The translations under genes and the position numbers were made by a program. From Pseudomonadales bacterium (GTDB lineage Bacteria > Pseudomonadota > Gammaproteobacteria > Pseudomonadales > DT-91): a stretch of DNA of 64,000 bases. The DNA lies in contig JABSRQ010000014.1 of the NCBI GenBank assembly GCA_013215055.1, forward strand, positions 33,238 through 97,237, written 5' to 3'. Each line of letters opens with the position of its first letter. Position 1 is the first letter of the stretch. The notes beneath the pieces are model-generated. The model saw only the letters and a list, made by a program, of their open reading frames with translations, was not told the DNA's origin and made no database searches. Shown here one piece after another: positions 18,024-27,645 of the stretch.

Positions 18024-21000
18024 ATGAAGATTTTTAATCCTGTACTTTTTCGAGTTGTATTTTTTTTATCGGCTTTTTTATTAAACCCTTCTCTGGTTTT
18101 TTCTGACGATACCGAAATATTTTTTAATAACCCTAACAGCACCCCGTTACAGCCGAATTTATTATTTGTGTTGGATACCTCCGGCAGTATGACCAATAAA
18201 GATGGCGGCTCATCAACGCGGCTGGAACGCATGAAAGAAGCCATGCGTTTATTGCTAAAAGATGGCAGTGAACCTTTAGATAACGTTAATGTGGGTGTGA
18301 TGCGTTTTATGCGTTCAGGTGGTACCGTTGTCTATCCGATTAGAGATATTAATGAGACTGTGGGCTCTACTGTTTTAGGAAATACTACTGCGATCATGCG
18401 TTCAGGTAACGATGATGCCGTGGAAGCTGCAGGACTTGTTACATTAAATAATAACGAATTATCACTCACCAGTCGACAATATGAGGCCGCCTCACAAATT
18501 AGCGCCAGCCGTGATGATCATGAAGAAAAATCGGCTAACCCTCAAAAACCACAATCGATCACCAGCAGTGATTTGGAGTTAAGTTTTGATGGCTCAGAGC
18601 AGCGTGTAGGCCTGCGTTTTCAGAACCTGGTGATTCCCACCGGTTCAAAAATTAATAGCGCGTATTTGGTATTTACCGTGGATGCGTTGCCCGGTGCTAG
18701 TGATCAAAGTTTGTCAGTAAATGTTGCGATTGAAACAAGCGATACCGGCAGGTTTTCAGAAAACAACGGTGATATTGACGATAGGGTGCTGGGCAGCGTG
18801 TTAAAATGGGATATAACTACCCCTTCGCCTGCGAAAGGTGAAATCGATATTTCCAGAGATTTTTCCGCTATTGTTCAGCAACGTATTGACGCAGGTTCGT
18901 GGAATAGTGCCGGGGATACAATGACTTTTGTGATTGAAAAAGACTCGGGTTCGGGTATTCGAGAATATGAAAGTTATGATGGTTCTTCATCCGATGCAGC
19001 ACGTTTATTTATTAATTACACACCCTCTACAGGGGCTGGCTCTCAAACCATAGGTTTACGTTTTCAGAGTGTAGAAATTCCTCAGGGTGCGAATATCACC
19101 AAAGCGGTTATTGAGTTTACAGCGATAGACGGAGATGGTAGTGCCACCCGTATGGCCGATACCGATGGTTCTGCCTCCTTTGTTATTCAAGGCCAAGATA
19201 GCGGTGATGCGGCGGAATTTTCCAGCACGGCGAATAATATTACCGGCAGGGCTATGGTAAGCAGCAGTGTTAACTGGACTAATGTTGTCTCTGTGATTAC
19301 GCCTGCCGAGATATTTGAATCGGCTCAAATTCAGTCTGTGCTACAGCAGATCACCGATAGAAGTGACTGGTGTGGTGGCAATAGTATCGTACTTAAGATC
19401 ACCGGCGGGGCAAATCTGGGCAGTCGCCTGGTGCAGGCCTATGATCAAGATTCCAGCTTTGCGGCCAAACTCAAAATTGAATACGACCCTGCCTCCATAG
19501 ATAGCGCTAAACCCGCACCACATGGCTGCACGATACAGACCTATACTGCGATGGTTAATTCCAGTGCACACGATGCAGAAGAAGCATCTAACGGGGATAT
19601 GTACTTGGATAGTTCTGATTTGGAGATGACCGAGGATGGCTCAAATACGCAAAAAATAGGCCTGATTTTTGACAATTTATATGTGCCTAAAGGTTCAAGC
19701 ATCACCGATGCCTATATCAGTTTCACTGCCAAAGATAATACCTCAGATACAACCAACCTCACCATAGCGGGGGAAAATTCCGCATCGGCCGGGCTTTTTA
19801 TCAGCAGCAAGGATGATATCAGTGATAGAACCTTATTAAGCACCACTATTCCATGGAGTAGTGTGCCCAGCTGGACTAGCAATAACACCTATCAAACCCC
19901 ATCGATATCCAGCTTGATACAGCTGATGATTAATCACACCAGCTGGGTGGCTGGCAACGATTTAGGCATCGTTATCACCGGTACCGGTAAACGTCGCGCT
20001 TATTCCTATGATGGTAATGCCGGCTTGGCTGCACAGCTGACTGTGAAAGCCAGAACCTATGGTCTGCCTACACAGAAAACCAAAACCGTCAGGGATGAGT
20101 TATATGCCATCGTTAATGAGATCAAAAACTCTTCCGGTACACCCATCGTTGATGCCTATTATGAGGCTGCGCTTTATTATAAAGGCCTGGAGATTGATTC
20201 AGGTAAAACCCGTGGCAGTAACAGTGATTCTAAAAAAGTCTATGACAGGGTCTCTCATGCGGGTTCATATACAGGCGGCTCTTATGTACCTAATGGCTGC
20301 ACCCAGGATAACCTGGATTCCACTACGTGCTTAAATGAAAATATCACCGGTACCCCCATTTATACCTCGGCTATTACCGATGAGTGTCAGAAGACCAGCC
20401 ATCTTATTTTGTTAACCGATGGGCAGGCGACACAAAACACCACAAAATCCAAGGTTGAGACGCTGGTTGGAAAAAGTTGTGCCAGCCGATCAAATTCCGA
20501 TGAAACCTGTGGTAATGAATTATCGACGTATCTGTATGATGAAGATCAATCTGCTCTCGGTGGTACTCAGCGCATCAAAACCTATACCATAGGTTTTAAC
20601 TTCTCGGGTGATTGGCTGAAATCACTGGCCACAGATTCTGCTAATCCCGATGCCAATAAAGACGGTTATTACACCGCCAACTCTGCCGAAGAATTGGTTG
20701 CAGCCTTTGAGGATATTGCCGCCGATACATTAAATGTCGATACCACCTTTGTGACGCCCGGGGTTACCGTCAATAACTTTAATCAGCTTAATCATTTGGG
20801 GCAATTGTATTACGCGTTATTTAAACCCGATAGCCATCCACGTTGGCCGGGTAATTTAAAACGTTATGAACTGTCATCTACAGGCGATATATTGGATGTG
20901 AATGGCAACAAAGCGATTGATGCAACAAGCGGTTTTTTCACTGCTAATTCCAAGAGTTATTGGTCAGCCATTGCCGATGGTAATGATGTGCAAAAAGGTG

Positions 21001-22745
21001 GGGCGGCGTTTGAAATTCCGCAATGGACATCACGCAAGATGTTTACCTCCAATGCCGCAGGAAATGCGCTGGAAACCTTTGATAATAGTCATGTCAGCAA
21101 AACTGATTTAGGCATAGGTTCGGCCAGCGATGCTGACTACAATAAGCTGATTAATTGGGTTAGGGGCTCTGATATTCTAGATGTGGATGGCGATAATGAT
21201 ACCACTGAAAACCGCAATCAGTTATCCGACCCCTTACATTCAACCCCGATTTTAGCGACCTACGCGGAAGGGCCTACACCAACGGTATTAAACCCTACGC
21301 CAAATCCGGAAATTGTGGTTTTTTATGGTGATAATGAAGGTTTTTTACACGGCATAAACAATCAAACCGGGGCCGAACTTTTCTCTTTTATTCCGCGAGA
21401 TCTTATTGCCGGTTTAAATACCCTATATATTAATCAGGAATCTAACGAGCACCCCTATGGCTTAGACGGAGAGGCTAATCTATGGGTCAACGATGTGGAT
21501 GGCAAGGGTATATCTAGCGGCGATCATGTTTATGTTTATATCGGTATGCGCCGCGGTGGACGTAATTATTATGCGATTAATGCCACTAACAGAACTAGCC
21601 CCAGTCTGCTATGGCAGATTAAAGGTGGCGTTAGCGGTGATTTTCAGGAGCTGGGTCAAAGCTGGTCCAAGCCGGTTAGTACTCGCATTATAAAAGGTAA
21701 TTCCACCCTCGATGTTTTGATCTTTTCTGGCGGTTATGATGCGGCGCAGGATAATAAAGAAATCAAATCGGCTGATAGCCAGGGGCGAGCGATTTACATC
21801 GTTAATGCGACAACCGGGGCGTTGATATGGAGTGGTGGTGGTTCCAGTTCGGTAGGCAGCTTTGATAAAACCTTTGCCGATATGAATTACAGCATACCGT
21901 CGAATATTCGTGCGATAGATGTTAACGGTGATGGTGTAACCGATCAGTTTTATGTCGGTGATATGGGCGGCCAGTTGTGGCGCTTCGATATTAATAACGG
22001 CACAAATCAAGCTTCTAAACTTGTTAGTGGTGCGGTAATCGCCGATATCAGCGGTACTACCGCTGCCGATAATCGGCGTTTTTATTATGCACCGGATATC
22101 TCGGTGATCACCAAGGGCCCTAGCCGTTATCTTTCTATCGCTATTGCGACAGGTTACCGAGCACATCCTCTGGATCTGGATATCACCGATAGAATCTATA
22201 TGTTTAAAGATATCTATGTTGCGTCTCCACCGGATGATTTAAACGGTGATGGCAATCCCGATTATGTCAAAATCACCGAGTCGGATTTATTTGATACCAC
22301 CGATAATACCATTGGTGAAGGCAGCGCTACTGAGCGCGCCGCGGCACAAATTAACCTTGATAAAGCCAAGGGCTGGTTGATCACGTTGCCTAATAAAGGC
22401 GAGAAATCCTTATCCGCATCCATGACCTTTGGTAATGAATTGTTCTTTACCACTTATGAACCTACAGCGAGTGCGGTGGGCTGTGTGATTAATGCTGGTA
22501 CCCCCAGGCTTTATCGTATCAACAAAGAAGATGGCCGTCCGGTGGTTAATTATAATGAGGTGGGTGGTGATGATGAGGCAGATCTTACTGCAGATGATAG
22601 AGCCGTAATGCTATTAACCCCTGCTATCCCTCCCACGCCTCAGCGTCTGCGTATCGATGGTAAAGATGTTATCTGCGTGGGCACCGAGTGTGAGTTGGCC
22701 GGTAATGTAGAAACCATTAATAAAACCTATTGGTTGGAAGAATAA
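18024..22745 (+). CDS. pilY1: PilY1 pilus-tip adhesin/mechanosensor with three inserted modules
   Basis: 1573 residues from ATG 18024, with GGAGAG just before it. After a signal peptide (LVFS|D) a von Willebrand A domain begins, NLLFVLDTSGSM carrying the DxSxS metal site. It is interrupted at about residues 179-679 by three tandem modules of about 150 residues, each opening with an IGL(R/I)F...(I/V)P.G..I..A.(I/L).F motif and closing with an A(A)(R/K/Q)L.(I/V) strand. The A domain resumes (HLILLTDGQATQ, about 791). The C-terminal PilY1 beta-propeller starts about residue 1040 and has a calcium loop DVNGDGVTD near 1298. PilY1 is needed for pilus extension and surface sensing. No signs of decay. 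Confidence 0.92.
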   Translation: MKIFNPVLFRVVFFLSAFLLNPSLVFSDDTEIFFNNPNSTPLQPNLLFVLDTSGSMTNKDGGSSTRLERMKEAMRLLLKDGSEPLDNVNVGVMRFMRSGGTVVYPIRDINETVGSTVLGNTTAIMRSGNDDAVEAAGLVTLNNNELSLTSRQYEAASQISASRDDHEEKSANPQKPQSITSSDLELSFDGSEQRVGLRFQNLVIPTGSKINSAYLVFTVDALPGASDQSLSVNVAIETSDTGRFSENNGDIDDRVLGSVLKWDITTPSPAKGEIDISRDFSAIVQQRIDAGSWNSAGDTMTFVIEKDSGSGIREYESYDGSSSDAARLFINYTPSTGAGSQTIGLRFQSVEIPQGANITKAVIEFTAIDGDGSATRMADTDGSASFVIQGQDSGDAAEFSSTANNITGRAMVSSSVNWTNVVSVITPAEIFESAQIQSVLQQITDRSDWCGGNSIVLKITGGANLGSRLVQAYDQDSSFAAKLKIEYDPASIDSAKPAPHGCTIQTYTAMVNSSAHDAEEASNGDMYLDSSDLEMTEDGSNTQKIGLIFDNLYVPKGSSITDAYISFTAKDNTSDTTNLTIAGENSASAGLFISSKDDISDRTLLSTTIPWSSVPSWTSNNTYQTPSISSLIQLMINHTSWVAGNDLGIVITGTGKRRAYSYDGNAGLAAQLTVKARTYGLPTQKTKTVRDELYAIVNEIKNSSGTPIVDAYYEAALYYKGLEIDSGKTRGSNSDSKKVYDRVSHAGSYTGGSYVPNGCTQDNLDSTTCLNENITGTPIYTSAITDECQKTSHLILLTDGQATQNTTKSKVETLVGKSCASRSNSDETCGNELSTYLYDEDQSALGGTQRIKTYTIGFNFSGDWLKSLATDSANPDANKDGYYTANSAEELVAAFEDIAADTLNVDTTFVTPGVTVNNFNQLNHLGQLYYALFKPDSHPRWPGNLKRYELSSTGDILDVNGNKAIDATSGFFTANSKSYWSAIADGNDVQKGGAAFEIPQWTSRKMFTSNAAGNALETFDNSHVSKTDLGIGSASDADYNKLINWVRGSDILDVDGDNDTTENRNQLSDPLHSTPILATYAEGPTPTVLNPTPNPEIVVFYGDNEGFLHGINNQTGAELFSFIPRDLIAGLNTLYINQESNEHPYGLDGEANLWVNDVDGKGISSGDHVYVYIGMRRGGRNYYAINATNRTSPSLLWQIKGGVSGDFQELGQSWSKPVSTRIIKGNSTLDVLIFSGGYDAAQDNKEIKSADSQGRAIYIVNATTGALIWSGGGSSSVGSFDKTFADMNYSIPSNIRAIDVNGDGVTDQFYVGDMGGQLWRFDINNGTNQASKLVSGAVIADISGTTAADNRRFYYAPDISVITKGPSRYLSIAIATGYRAHPLDLDITDRIYMFKDIYVASPPDDLNGDGNPDYVKITESDLFDTTDNTIGEGSATERAAAQINLDKAKGWLITLPNKGEKSLSASMTFGNELFFTTYEPTASAVGCVINAGTPRLYRINKEDGRPVVNYNEVGGDDEADLTADDRAVMLLTPAIPPTPQRLRIDGKDVICVGTECELAGNVETINKTYWLEE

Positions 22746-22748
22746 GTG

Positions 22749-23198
22749 ATGATGATGCAAAAAAATAGTGGTTTTACGTTGATAGAATTAATGATTGTTG
22801 TGGCCATTATTGCGATATTAGCCGCCTTAGCTCTGCCTTCGTATAATGCGCAGATTACAAAAACCCGCCGCACCGATGCTATGGCCGCATTAACCAGTTT
22901 TGCCAATGCGATGGAGCGACACGCAACCGACAATGGCAGTTATTTAGGTGCAGGTACCGTGGCTGGAAATACCGGTGCACCCACTATTTTTGCCACGCAG
23001 GTGCCGTTAGATGGCGACGCTAAATATTATAATCTGACGATAGATGCGGCGACCGCAACGAGTTTTACGCTTAAAGCCACACCAATCGGTGTGCAGGTAG
23101 GTGATGGTTTTATCGAGTTATTATCTACCAATCAACGGCGCTGGGATAAAGATAATGATGGTACGATACAAACCACAGAAAATCAGTGGACTGATTAG
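22749..23198 (+). CDS. pilE: Type IV minor pilin PilE
   Basis: 149 residues. GTG 22746 and ATGs at 22749, 22752 and 22755 are consecutive; GGAAGAATAAG upstream favours one of the first ATGs. KNSGFTLIELMIVVAIIAILAALALPSYN is a canonical class III signal with G/F cleavage and E at +5. The C-terminal domain has the PilE look (DAMAALTSFANAMERH, 'WDKDNDGTIQTTENQW'). There is no cysteine pair, so the usual C-terminal disulfide loop is absent. It closes the fimT-pilV-W-X-Y1-E operon; no pilY2 is present between. Confidence 0.9.
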   Translation: MMMQKNSGFTLIELMIVVAIIAILAALALPSYNAQITKTRRTDAMAALTSFANAMERHATDNGSYLGAGTVAGNTGAPTIFATQVPLDGDAKYYNLTIDAATATSFTLKATPIGVQVGDGFIELLSTNQRRWDKDNDGTIQTTENQWTD

Positions 23199-23281
23199 CC
23201 GCGGTTATTAATAGTAAGCAATACGTTTTTTGGAATAGACTCTGCAGGGAGGAAATCCCCTACAGTCTCTGGCCTAAATAT

Positions 23282-24321
23282 TTATAATGTTATAGGAATT
23301 ATTGCAAAAGTACTATCGATTAAATGTTCATCAATATATTGATTCACCATATCGATAACGGCAATTTCTATTTGAGTAGTGTAAGTTGCTTGTTGTGTGG
23401 CAGCGATGGTGTTTAATGCCTCATCGCTGCTAACAAAGTGATGATTCTCGTAAGTCATGTTGGTGGCATTTTTCACCGGCGTATACATTTGATAACTGCC
23501 ATCTTGGCTTTTTTATGCCAGCACTTGAGTGCATACCACAACATCGTTGGCAATGAAATAAACTTCAAAATCTGTGTTCTGCGCTACCGTGTAGTTGTCC
23601 TGTAAATCCACATACAGATTGGCGATACTGATATCAATATGCACCGTTTCACTGCGTGTTTATAATGTTGCAGAAACTTTCACCTCATTGCTGCAGCCAT
23701 AATGTGTAGGCAAAACCTTGTTTGATAAAACAGGCGCTGCGCTTAGATCTTCAAGGCTACAAAAAAACGCGCCTAAAACCTCTATCTCTCCAGTAACCGC
23801 TATAGTATTTACCTGTGTTTCAAAGGGGGTGGCGGGTGTTGCCAGTTCATCCCCCTGATAGAACATAAATGTGTTTTTCATCATGTTTGTGCCATGGGTT
23901 AAGGAAGTATAGGCGGTGAGATCGATAGTGTAGCTATGGATTGTTTCACCATCGTTAATGGTTAAAGTAAGTGTATAAATACCTGCCATATCGGGTTCAA
24001 ATAAGGTTGTAGCGTTAGTGTTATTCATCACGCTGTTAACCATGCCGTACCATCCGATGCGGCCATGATCTGCCAGCTGTAACTAAGCGTGTTTCCTTCT
24101 GCTGCGGTGCTGGCACTGCCATCTAATAAATATTTTTCATCAATCACAATCGCTTTATTGCTAGCGGTTCTGGCTATCGCGGTTTGATTCACTATATCGC
24201 CAGCAATAACACTGACACCAGCATCGATACCCTCAGGGCCATTTTTAGTTTCCGAATCACTGCCGCAGGTCGTCAGGCTGGATATTATAAGCAGCGGGAT
24301 AATCTGTTTTTTGACCCACAT
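23282..24321 (-). pseudogene. Decayed lipoprotein gene with PKD-like domain
   Basis: Three minus-strand open stretches belong to one former gene. 24321-24028 encodes a lipoprotein start (lipobox LTTC) and a PKD-like strand set (YLLDGSASTAAEGNTLSYSWQIM). The sequence then shifts frame near 24040 to continue as FEPDMAGIYTLTLTINDG. From 24043 down to 23282 all is one frame, but it is cut by TAA near 23660 and a second TAA near 23514; the peptide between them (TVHIDISIANLYVDLQDNY) and after them still looks coding. One frameshift and two stops mean a pseudogene unless the assembly is wrong. It is convergent with the pilus operon. Function unknown. Confidence 0.75.
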
Positions 24322-24639
24322 AATCTATGTTCTTTTTGTTTTTTTGAATGGCCAAATATTAGCCAGGATTTTATATGCAGAATAGTAACCACATCACAGA
24401 TGATTAAACGTTTTGAGGGTGAATTGAACGTTTATGTAACAGCGTGTATTTAATGTTGGCTTCTGTTTTAAACAGCCTAATGGTATCGGTAATAGCCGTA
24501 TTAATTGATCTGATGGGGTTTAATCAAAGGCGGGGTGTATAAAACAGTAAGCAGCCATCTGTTGACATAAAATGGGAATAGTGGAATATGCACTCAGTCG
24601 ACGTAGGTCTACGTTATATTGATAATCAAGGAATTCCAG
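24322..24639. promoter_or_regulatory. Promoter and 14-bp palindrome before the DUF385-like gene
   Basis: The gene-free stretch contains a consensus -35 TTGACA at 24562-24567 and, at 24601-24614, the inverted repeat ACGTAG-GT-CTACGT, a possible repressor operator. Ribosome-binding AAGGA lies at 24628. Which -10 is used is unclear; nothing else is recognisable in the stretch. Confidence 0.35.
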
Positions 24640-25071
24640 ATGCTGATCTACCGTGTTATTAACCCTGTGATGAAATCGCTGCTGAATTCACCTTTTCATC
24701 CCGTGCTCAGTCGCCGGATTATGACGGTGAGTTACACAGGCAATAAAAGTGGCAAGGCCTACTCTACCCCGGTGAGTTATTATCGTGAGGGTGATAAGGT
24801 GTATTGTTTTACCAATGGGGTTTGGTGGCGTAATTTTAGAACCGGTGCGGATGTTGTTTTGCGTATGAAGGGCAAAGATTATCCCGGCCATGCCACGGTT
24901 AATACCGAATCGGAAGAAGAAAAACTGGACACCATGATGGCTTATTTTAAAGCCATACCCAGTGATGGGAAATTTTACGGGGTAAGCTTTGATGCTAATA
25001 AAGATCCCTATCCGGATCAGGTGAAGATGGCATCAAAGATGGTGGTGATGATTACCACCACATTAAAATAA
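24640..25071 (+). CDS. DUF385/nitroreductase-family (split-barrel) oxidoreductase-like protein
   Basis: 143 residues from ATG 24640, chosen over TTG 24619 because AAGGA sits at the right distance. The sequence RIMTVSYTGNKSGKAYSTPVSYYREGDKVYCFTNG then WWRNFRTGADVVLRMKGKDYPGHA is the pattern of the small split-barrel family that includes deazaflavin-dependent nitroreductases (DUF385). Those bind a flavin or F420; this organism's cofactor is unknown. The next gene, 37 bp downstream, encodes a MOSC protein, so both may serve an oxidoreductive detoxification step. No signal peptide; cytoplasmic. Confidence 0.7.
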   Translation: MLIYRVINPVMKSLLNSPFHPVLSRRIMTVSYTGNKSGKAYSTPVSYYREGDKVYCFTNGVWWRNFRTGADVVLRMKGKDYPGHATVNTESEEEKLDTMMAYFKAIPSDGKFYGVSFDANKDPYPDQVKMASKMVVMITTTLK

Positions 25072-25108
25072 GCATGCTAATGTCTAAGAATAATTATAAG
25101 AGAAGTTT

Positions 25109-26080
25109 ATGTCGCAAGTTGTAGGTACGGTAAAAGAGCTGTGGCGTTATCCGGTTAAATCGATGGTGGGTGGAACCGTTAATGAAGCCCATATTGATAA
25201 GCTGGGTATGTTGGGTGATAGGGGCTGGGCCTTACGTGATGAAGTTGCCGGTGAGCTGACCTCGGTACGAAAGATGCCCAAACTGCTGCTGTGTGAAGCG
25301 GTTTATGATACCGAGCCAGAAGAGAAAAAGGTGCCCGATGTATCGATTAGTCTGCCTAATGGTATTAAGGTCAATAGTGCAGATGAAGATGTTAATCAAA
25401 TTTTAAGTGATTACCTGAATAAAAAAGTTACCTTGTGGCCGCTGCAACCCAGAAGTAACTGGCGTCATTACCGCATGAAAGAAATGTCGGGTGCCGAGGC
25501 GATGAAAAAACAATTTGCGTCCAAGGAATTGCCTGATATGTCATCGGTTTCGTGGAAGAAAATGCTGGAATTATCCATATTCTCTACCCCGCTGGGGCGT
25601 TATTACGATTGTTATCCTCTGCATATCCTTACCAGCAACTCACTTAAAAACCTGTCAGAAATAGAACCCGATGCACATTTTTGTCAGCAACGTTTTAGAC
25701 CGAATATTTTTATCGAAAGTGCGGATGAAAAAGCCCAGTTTGATGAATTCTTGTGGCTTAATGGTCAGTTAAAAATTGGCGAGACTATCATTAAATGTGA
25801 ATCACGTACCGTACGTTGTTTGATGCCGGCACAGCCGCAGCCGGGTTTTAACAAAGACAGCAAAGTGTTAAGAACACTTGAAAAAACCACCGGCCGACAT
25901 TTAGGTATTAATGCCTCGGTGATCAAGGTCGGGAAAATTCAGGTGGGTGATATTGTTGAATGGATACCTGCAAAAGATTCAAAGCTACGTGACACACTTC
26001 ATAGTGTGTCAGGAAAACTTAAAACCAGGCTGATTCACGCATCCTTACATGCACTAGATAAAGCGGCTTCGGGCAAATAA
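25109..26080 (+). CDS. MOSC domain protein with N-terminal beta-barrel (MOSC_N)
   Basis: 323 residues. The start GTVKELWRYPVKSMVGG with 'LGMLGDRGWALRDEVAGELTSVRKMPKLL' is the MOSC_N signature. The MOSC domain has QQRFRPNIFIE, IGETIIKCESRTVRCLMPAQPQPGFNKDSKVLRTLE, including the conserved cysteine (VRC) that in related proteins binds molybdenum cofactor sulfur. Relatives are mARC-like or YcbX-like reductases of N-hydroxylated compounds. No ferredoxin domain is attached, unlike E. coli YcbX. Good ribosome-binding site AAGAGAAG before the ATG. Confidence 0.88.
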   Translation: MSQVVGTVKELWRYPVKSMVGGTVNEAHIDKLGMLGDRGWALRDEVAGELTSVRKMPKLLLCEAVYDTEPEEKKVPDVSISLPNGIKVNSADEDVNQILSDYLNKKVTLWPLQPRSNWRHYRMKEMSGAEAMKKQFASKELPDMSSVSWKKMLELSIFSTPLGRYYDCYPLHILTSNSLKNLSEIEPDAHFCQQRFRPNIFIESADEKAQFDEFLWLNGQLKIGETIIKCESRTVRCLMPAQPQPGFNKDSKVLRTLEKTTGRHLGINASVIKVGKIQVGDIVEWIPAKDSKLRDTLHSVSGKLKTRLIHASLHALDKAASGK

Positions 26081-26098
26081 TTTTTCTGAGAATAAACT

Positions 26099-26491
26099 AT
26101 GTCTGAGCAAGCACGCTTTACATACCTGTTGAGAACTCTGCCATGGCTGCTGGCCGTCACGGGCTTGATACTGATGCTGATGCCAACCCTGGTATATGAT
26201 CCCGGCCCTGCCTCAGATACCTTTGCGGCCATAGAACGCAGAATCATATGGGGCGCCTTACTCGGTGCAGGTTTGCTGTTGCTGGCCCATCATCAATTAA
26301 GACCTTGGCGACTGACCTTGGCCAACATTGCCTTTTGGATCACTCTGGGTATTACCCTGGCGCGTTTAACCGGCCTGTTACTGGATGGTGCCGACAGTAC
26401 AAGGCAATGGTTATGGACCGGGGCCGAAGCACTGGTGGTGTTAGTGGCAGCCGGCTTTATCTTTAAGATTAAATCTAATTTAAGGCAATAA
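26099..26491 (+). CDS. Four-TM membrane protein (DUF4345-like)
   Basis: 130 residues with four predicted membrane helices (LLAVTGLILMLMPTLVY, IIWGALLGAGLLLLAHH, LANIAFWITLGITLARLTGLLLDG, TGAEALVVLVAAGFIF). The pattern resembles the DUF4345 family, but I rely on layout and spacing of helices, not a clear motif. It starts 18 bp after the MOSC gene and ends 4 bp before the next small membrane protein, so it is part of the same transcript. No function can be given. Confidence 0.65.
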   Translation: MSEQARFTYLLRTLPWLLAVTGLILMLMPTLVYDPGPASDTFAAIERRIIWGALLGAGLLLLAHHQLRPWRLTLANIAFWITLGITLARLTGLLLDGADSTRQWLWTGAEALVVLVAAGFIFKIKSNLRQ

Positions 26492-26495
26492 CCCT

Positions 26496-26750
26496 ATGAC
26501 TAAGATGACGCCGCGACAGGCGCTGGGCGCATTTTTTTTTCTGCTTTCCAGTCTCAGCTGGCTGGCTGTATTTGTGGTGCCTTTTTTGGATTTATCCAAT
26601 AGCGAAAAACTCGCCGCTGCCGGCAGCCTTTATCTGTTTAGTCAGGTGACCTGGTATATATCACTGCCTCTATTGGGTAAAGAGATTATCCGTTATAGCA
26701 AGCAGCTGTGGGCAGCCTTTAAAAATCGATTTTTTTCACCACCCAAATAA
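26496..26750 (+). CDS. Small two-TM membrane protein (transporter-suffix-like)
   Basis: 84 residues, two predicted helices (ALGAFFFLLSSLSWLAVFVVPF and AAAGSLYLFSQVTWYISLPLLG) with a short basic tail ending the protein. The layout resembles small proteins annotated 'transporter suffix domain', which are sometimes fused behind transporters; this one stands alone. Immediately downstream of the four-TM protein with a 4-bp gap, hence likely co-translated. Role unknown. Confidence 0.6.
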   Translation: MTKMTPRQALGAFFFLLSSLSWLAVFVVPFLDLSNSEKLAAAGSLYLFSQVTWYISLPLLGKEIIRYSKQLWAAFKNRFFSPPK

Positions 26751-26808
26751 TAATTAAAGCTTTAAACCCGTCTGCTCGATTTATCAGGATTAAACTACAC
26801 TGATTAAT

Positions 26809-27603
26809 ATGAATCGGTGTTTATTTAGCTTTTCTCTCTCGCTGTTTTTTTTATGCGCCTGTGCCGGCAACAAGCCGCCAGCCGCGTTGATCTTATATGT
26901 TAATCATGATTTCCCACCCTTTGTTATTCACCAGCAGCAGACTGAGACCTCTTTAAGTGATCTGCTGGCGCAAGAGCTTAGCAAGCATACCGGCCAGCCC
27001 TTTACCGTTCAGGTGGTTAGGCGAGAAGTGATCAATCAACGTTTACGCCAGGGTGAGGCATTATTGGTCTTATGGGGTAATGAAAACTGGTATTCGGGTT
27101 TTTCGCCAGTGTCCAGCATGCCGATTATTTGGGACAGCGATGTATTAATCACTGGCAGCAGAAATCCTGTCACTAAATACAGTGAACAGCTATTTATGGG
27201 TAGCCGATTTTGCGCCATATCGGGTTATCAATACCCACATTTACAGCCGGCCCTGGAACAAGCAGATATTGTCTGGGCTGAAACAAATGATGTTTGTTTA
27301 AAGCTTTTACATGCCAATAAGATTGATTATTTACAGATAGAACGCTCTCATTTATACAATTACGCTTTTGCAAGCGAGTTGAAAACCGTCAAGGTACTAG
27401 AGCCTTCGGTGAATACTTTTACGCGAAGCCTTTTAATGTTTAATGGTGCAGAGCAATATAAGCCGTTAATTAATCAAGGGCTGAAAAACCTAAATGCATC
27501 AAAAAAATGGACGACTGAATTACAGCGTATTGGGGATCAACGTTTTATCAATTTATTTGATATGGATATTAATATGCTGCAATCTCTAGAGATAATGCGC
27601 TGA
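26809..27603 (+). CDS. Solute-binding-protein-like lipoprotein (family 3-like)
   Basis: 264 residues. Signal with lipobox LCAC (FSLSLFFLCAC), then LILYVNHDFPPFVI at the place where family-3 binding proteins carry 'NEPPF', followed by LAQELSKHTGQPFTVQVV, and a second lobe with FCAISGYQYPHL, VWAETNDVCLKLLHANKIDYLQIERS. No transporter partners are adjacent, so it may be a PAAT-like sensor or an orphan binding protein. The final part (KKWTTELQRIG) is as expected. Ends 42 bp before the convergent globin gene. Confidence 0.7.
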   Translation: MNRCLFSFSLSLFFLCACAGNKPPAALILYVNHDFPPFVIHQQQTETSLSDLLAQELSKHTGQPFTVQVVRREVINQRLRQGEALLVLWGNENWYSGFSPVSSMPIIWDSDVLITGSRNPVTKYSEQLFMGSRFCAISGYQYPHLQPALEQADIVWAETNDVCLKLLHANKIDYLQIERSHLYNYAFASELKTVKVLEPSVNTFTRSLLMFNGAEQYKPLINQGLKNLNASKKWTTELQRIGDQRFINLFDMDINMLQSLEIMR

Positions 27604-27645
27604 TGTATTATTCTAATCCTGGATTTAATATTAGCTTGTCCGGCT

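Noticed and set aside
21609..22166. Long minus-strand open frame within pilY1
   Set aside because: It is the reverse of conserved PilY1 propeller codons and has no protein-like motif.
23514..23660. Reassigned TAA codons
   Set aside because: All intact genes nearby use TAA, TAG or TGA as normal stops, so gene decay is the simpler reading.
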